Shown: one piece after another, positions 61,355 to 64,000 of the stretch
Layout: the number at the start of each line of letters is the position of its first letter
Numbering within the stretch: position 1 is the stretch's first letter
From: Streptomyces sp. Edi4
Lineage (GTDB): Bacteria > Actinomycetota > Actinomycetes > Streptomycetales > Streptomycetaceae
Direction of reading: 5' to 3'
DNA length: 64,000 nucleotides
NCBI RefSeq assembly: GCF_040253615.1
Contig: NZ_JBEJGY010000004.1
Location: 4,712,001-4,776,000 of the forward strand
Notes under the pieces: generated by a model
The model's input: only the letters and a program-made list of their open reading frames with translations
Database searches by the model: none
Told to the model about the DNA's origin: nothing
Made by a program: the position numbers and the translations under genes

Positions 61355-61783
61355 CTAGGGGCGGGCGTAGGGCCGGGTCATGACCTCCATGTTGTGACCG
61401 TCCGGGTCGTCGAAGTAGGCGCCGCGACCCCCGAACAGGCGGTTGATCCGCCCGGGTTCGGTATGGCTGGGGTCGGCGTAGTAGGTGACCCCCACCGCCT
61501 CCAGACGGGCGATCACACCGTCGAACTGCTCGTCGGGGACGAGGAAGGCGTAGTGCTGCGACTGGATCGGCTCGTCCCTCTTCTCGTAGTAATCGAGGGT
61601 CACGCCGTTGCCCAGGTCGACGGGCAGGAACGGCCCGAACGGAGCGGCGACCTTCAGACCAAGGACCACGGCAAGGAACTCGGCTGACAGGTGTCGGTCG
61701 CTCGCGTAGATGGCCGTGTGGTTCAAGTGGACGCCGGTGGTCGGCAGGGCAGAGCCATGCGGGTACTGCTGGTCATGGGACAT
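61355..61783 (-). CDS. VOC (glyoxalase/dioxygenase superfamily) protein
   Basis: The 142-residue protein shows the paired beta-alpha-beta-beta-beta modules: LNHTAIYASD near residue 20, VTLDYYEKRD near 62, QHYAFLV near 77, and GAYFDDPDGHNMEVMTRPY at the end. His and Glu residues at these places would bind a metal. The reaction is unknown. The ATG at 61783 has GGAGA about 10 bases upstream. It borders the decayed resolvase and may mark the edge of the mobile region. Confidence 0.85.
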   Translation of the reverse strand: MSHDQQYPHGSALPTTGVHLNHTAIYASDRHLSAEFLAVVLGLKVAAPFGPFLPVDLGNGVTLDYYEKRDEPIQSQHYAFLVPDEQFDGVIARLEAVGVTYYADPSHTEPGRINRLFGGRGAYFDDPDGHNMEVMTRPYARP

Positions 61784-62269
61784 CGGTGGGGTATCTCCGG
61801 TCTTGGGATCCGCTGGAACGGCGCGCCGGATGCGGGGCGCCGGGAGCTGAGACTCGAAGAAAGGGGGGCGGGCCTCTTGCCCGCCTCGGGCTCACGCCGA
61901 GGCCGGGAACCTCACTCGTGCGTGGCCCATGGCCGACCCGGCAGTCACCCGGCCGACTTTAGTGATCATCACAGGTGGGGGCAACACCGCGCATGGGCCG
62001 CGCTCCGGCCCCGGTCGCATCACTTGTCACCCCGGTTGGGGCAGCCTTTCTGATCGTTGTCGTGGACGGCAGCGCGGGGGACGTCCCCAACTGGCCGAGT
62101 GCGCGCGGCAGTTGCGCGACCGCCCGGCCCGGCAAATGACTGCCCCTCAACACCGTTCATATGAGACGCCTGTGACAGAACGAAGACGTCGTGGGAGACC
62201 GCTCGTAACTCGCTGCGGGCTACAAATAGTTCTGTCCGAACGAACGAACGCCTCTCCAAGGGGAAGACC
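61784..62269. other. Intergenic region before lipoprotein gene
   Basis: No gene is seen in these 486 bases. GGCGGGC (61867-61873) pairs with GCCCGCC (61879-61885) across 5 bases, a small hairpin. The last 60 bases, with a CAAATAG and GAACGAACG stretch, probably hold the promoter of the lipoprotein gene. Confidence 0.5.
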
Positions 62270-62974
62270 ATGAAGCTCACCCGCATCGCCGCAGTCGCCG
62301 CGCTCGGTGTCGCCGCCACGTTCTCCCTGACCGCCTGCAACGGTGACGACTCCGCGTCGGGCTCCGCCGCCACCGGCTCCTCGGCCGCCTCCGCCCCCTC
62401 CGCCGCGGCCCCGGACGGCGGCTCGAATGACTCGGGCGGCGGCTCGACGTCCTCCAACGGCGGCTCGGCCTCCTCGGGCGGCGGATCGTCCGCCGGCAAG
62501 GGCAAGTCCGGCTCCGGCAAGGGTGCCGCGAACGGTGCCGTGAACGGTACGGCGAAGGGCGACGGCAAGACCACGTTCTGCAAGACCGCGGACCTCGCCA
62601 TCGACGCGCAGAACGCCGCGCCCGACAAGACCTCCGGCCGCGTCAACATCACCATGATCAACCGGGGTTCCACGACCTGCTCCGCGACCGGGTTCGCCGG
62701 CGTCGACATCAAGGACGCCGACCACACCTCCAACCCCATAGCCCGGGGTCAGGCCCAGCCGCGCGTCACCACGCTCAAGCCCGGTGACGCCGCCGTCTTC
62801 GACCTCGCGTACACGATTGACTCCAGCGGCAACAGCCTCTCGCACCCCACCAACATCCTGGTGACGCCGCCGAACGAGACCCACACCATCACCCTGGACT
62901 GGCCGTCCGGTGCGGGCCAGGTCAAGGGCTCCTACGCCGACGTGCAGGTCTACCCCACGCACAACACCAACTGA
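62270..62974 (+). CDS. DUF4232-type lipoprotein
   Basis: The 234-residue protein has a signal peptide with lipobox LTAC at residues 20-23, a Ser/Gly/Ala-rich linker to about residue 100, and a C-terminal beta-sandwich domain of about 130 residues (FCKTADLAIDAQ; MINRGSTTCSATGFAGVDI). It resembles the DUF4232 family, which is common on Streptomyces surfaces and of unknown role. The ATG at 62270 follows GGGGAAG by 5 bases. Two cysteines in the domain could form a disulphide. Confidence 0.85.
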   Translation: MKLTRIAAVAALGVAATFSLTACNGDDSASGSAATGSSAASAPSAAAPDGGSNDSGGGSTSSNGGSASSGGGSSAGKGKSGSGKGAANGAVNGTAKGDGKTTFCKTADLAIDAQNAAPDKTSGRVNITMINRGSTTCSATGFAGVDIKDADHTSNPIARGQAQPRVTTLKPGDAAVFDLAYTIDSSGNSLSHPTNILVTPPNETHTITLDWPSGAGQVKGSYADVQVYPTHNTN

Positions 62975-62989
62975 CGTGCGTCGCCGTGG

Positions 62990-63223
62990 TCAGAGGGTAT
63001 GCAGGAAGCCCTGCCACGTGGTGGGGTTCAGGGTGAGGGTCGGGCCCTCGGGGTCCTTGGAGTCCCGGACGTGGATCGCCGAGGGGTGGGTCGCCACCTC
63101 GACGCAGGCGCCGCCCTCATCGCCGCTGTAGCTCGACTTGCGCCAGGCGTGAGCGATCTCGATGCAAGCGTCGCCCTCGTCGCTGCTGTAGCTGGACTTG
63201 AACCACGCGCGTTGGGTGTTCAT
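62990..63223 (-). CDS. DUF397 protein with duplicated core, copy A
   Basis: The 77-residue protein carries the DUF397 signature twice: WFKSSYSSDEGDACIEIA and WRKSSYSGDEGGACVEVA. The usual tail with VRDSKDPEGP and TWQGFL follows. Single-core DUF397 proteins are about 60 residues. They act as partners, probably antagonists, of neighbouring XRE/DUF5753 regulators (BldB/WhiJ-like systems). The ATG at 63223 has GGAGGG upstream. It converges with the lipoprotein gene. Confidence 0.88.
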   Translation of the reverse strand: MNTQRAWFKSSYSSDEGDACIEIAHAWRKSSYSGDEGGACVEVATHPSAIHVRDSKDPEGPTLTLNPTTWQGFLHTL

Positions 63224-63259
63224 GTCCCTCCTTGAAGCCGGGTGTCACGAGCCTTCCCG

Positions 63260-63493
63260 TCAGAGGGTGCTCAGGAACCCCTGCCAGGCGGTGGGGTTCA
63301 GGGTGAGGGTCGGGCCCTTCGGGTTCTTCGAGTCCCGGATGTGGATCGCGGACGGGTGGGCTGCCACCTCGACGCACTCACCGCCCTCGCTTCCGCTGTA
63401 ACTCGACTTGCGCCAGGCGCAGGCGATTTCGACGCACTCGCCGCCCTCGTCGCTGCTGTAGCTGGACTTGAACCACTCCAGTGCGTTGCTCAT
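63260..63493 (-). CDS. DUF397 protein with duplicated core, copy B
   Basis: This 77-residue protein is a close paralogue of copy A with the same double core (WFKSSYSSDEGGECVEIA, WRKSSYSGSEGGECVEVA) and tail (IRDSKNPKGP). Its ATG at 63493 overlaps the stop of the upstream regulator gene as ATGA, so the two are translationally coupled. Copy A follows after 36 bases. Gene duplication and an older internal duplication are both visible. Confidence 0.88.
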   Translation of the reverse strand: MSNALEWFKSSYSSDEGGECVEIACAWRKSSYSGSEGGECVEVAAHPSAIHIRDSKNPKGPTLTLNPTAWQGFLSTL

Positions 63494-64000
63494 TGCTCTC
63501 CTAGCAGCCGCTCCAACAGGGCCATCGACTCTTCGGTGTTGAGGGCCTGTGTTCGCAGCATCGCATACTTGCGCGCCAGAATGCTTACCTCATCGGGGTC
63601 GGCCACGAACTGGCTGCCACGCTGAGTTTCCGTATAGGCGAGGTGCTGGAATCGCGGGGTTTCCAAGAGGATGAAGGCGCCGGCGAGGGCAGCGTGGGTC
63701 TCGCGCCCCAGTGGCATGATCTGGAGGGCGAGCCCAGGGAGACGGGCGCACTCCGTGAGGTGCTGGAGCATTCCCCGGTATACGGTCTGGCCGCCGAGCC
63801 GGTCGCGGACGATCACCTCCGAGAGCACGAAGCTCAGTGTCGGTGGCTCGCTGCGGTGCAGTATGGCCTGCCGATCGAGGCGGTTGCTGAGGTGGAAGGC
63901 GATCTCGTCCTCGCTGTATGGCGGTACGCGACTGCTGAACACCGCGCGGGCGTACTCCTCGTTCTGGAGCAGGCCCGGTAGGACTTGGTTCGCGTAGAAG
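63490..64000 (-). CDS. XRE/DUF5753 regulator, C-terminal part (5' end outside window)
   Basis: The frame is open to the window edge, so about 170 C-terminal residues are visible. They form a DUF5753 domain: FYANQVLPGLLQNEEYARAV at the start, LVLSEVIVRD-like FVLSEVIVRDRLGG, LPGLALQIMPLG and FILLETP. The N-terminal helix-turn-helix expected of this family would lie beyond 64000. With the coupled DUF397 genes it forms the standard Streptomyces regulator pair of the WhiJ/BldB type. Confidence 0.9.
   Translation of the reverse strand, partial: FYANQVLPGLLQNEEYARAVFSSRVPPYSEDEIAFHLSNRLDRQAILHRSEPPTLSFVLSEVIVRDRLGGQTVYRGMLQHLTECARLPGLALQIMPLGRETHAALAGAFILLETPRFQHLAYTETQRGSQFVADPDEVSILARKYAMLRTQALNTEESMALLERLLGEQ

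Overview
The window is high-GC actinobacterial chromosome and reads as Streptomyces. It carries a sigE-cseABC envelope-stress operon, bldN with its anti-sigma gene rsbN, a rex-hemACD-hemB cluster, paired DUF397/DUF5753-type regulators, and genes that often start with GTG or lack a ribosome binding site. From memory, the order from hemB to sigE resembles the S. coelicolor chromosomal core near SCO3316-SCO3360; this was not checked by search.

Layout. 1-2878: most of a NACHT-ATPase/LRR gene that runs off the left edge. 3243-8252: an M23 peptidase, a TetR/MFS efflux pair sharing a mirror-image control region, and a MmyB-type regulator divergent from a short-chain dehydrogenase. 8279-11748 (minus): sigE-cseA-cseB-cseC. 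12067-17855: mutY, a PAP2 phosphatase, a membrane-anchored protein, disA and radA. 18151-30326: a sigma-like/zinc-finger/BACON membrane protein, ppx, a TIM-barrel isomerase, ilvD, a Ser/Thr kinase with a PQQ-repeat sensor region, small membrane and SH3b proteins, a methyltransferase and proC. 30433-36294: one complete rRNA operon (16S-23S-5S, no tRNA seen). 36313-43265: HAD phosphatase, MFS, acuC-like deacetylase, a phosphatase-like protein, an excisionase-fold DNA-binding protein, the 32-residue ribosomal protein bS22, an epimerase and an acyltransferase. 43391-47803: rsbN, bldN, a HAD-IB phosphatase and a glutaredoxin-like protein. 48084-54488: Rex operator, rex, hemA, hemC, hemD fused to a methyltransferase, hemB.

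The stretch 54489-61358 is the most accessory part. It holds a secreted RHS/PA14 protein of about 1740 residues whose frame is broken by one base in a G tract, an AT-richer C-terminal tip, an unassigned stretch after it, a pair of recombination-site-like inverted repeats, and a decayed serine resolvase. The right end has a VOC protein, a DUF4232-like lipoprotein, two internally duplicated DUF397 proteins and the end of a DUF5753 regulator.

Themes. Envelope stress and cell wall: sigE-cse, the M23 peptidase, PAP2, disA. Development: bldN-rsbN, and a rare TTA (bldA-type) codon in the NACHT gene. Redox-controlled haem synthesis: Rex with hemACDB. Many genes look leaderless, with a TANNNT box 6-8 bases before the start codon. 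Several repeats stand out: a 9-bp array before radA, a 101-bp tandem duplication before ilvD, a dispersed 20-bp family, and a hairpin-forming repeat-like block apparently inserted in frame within hemC.
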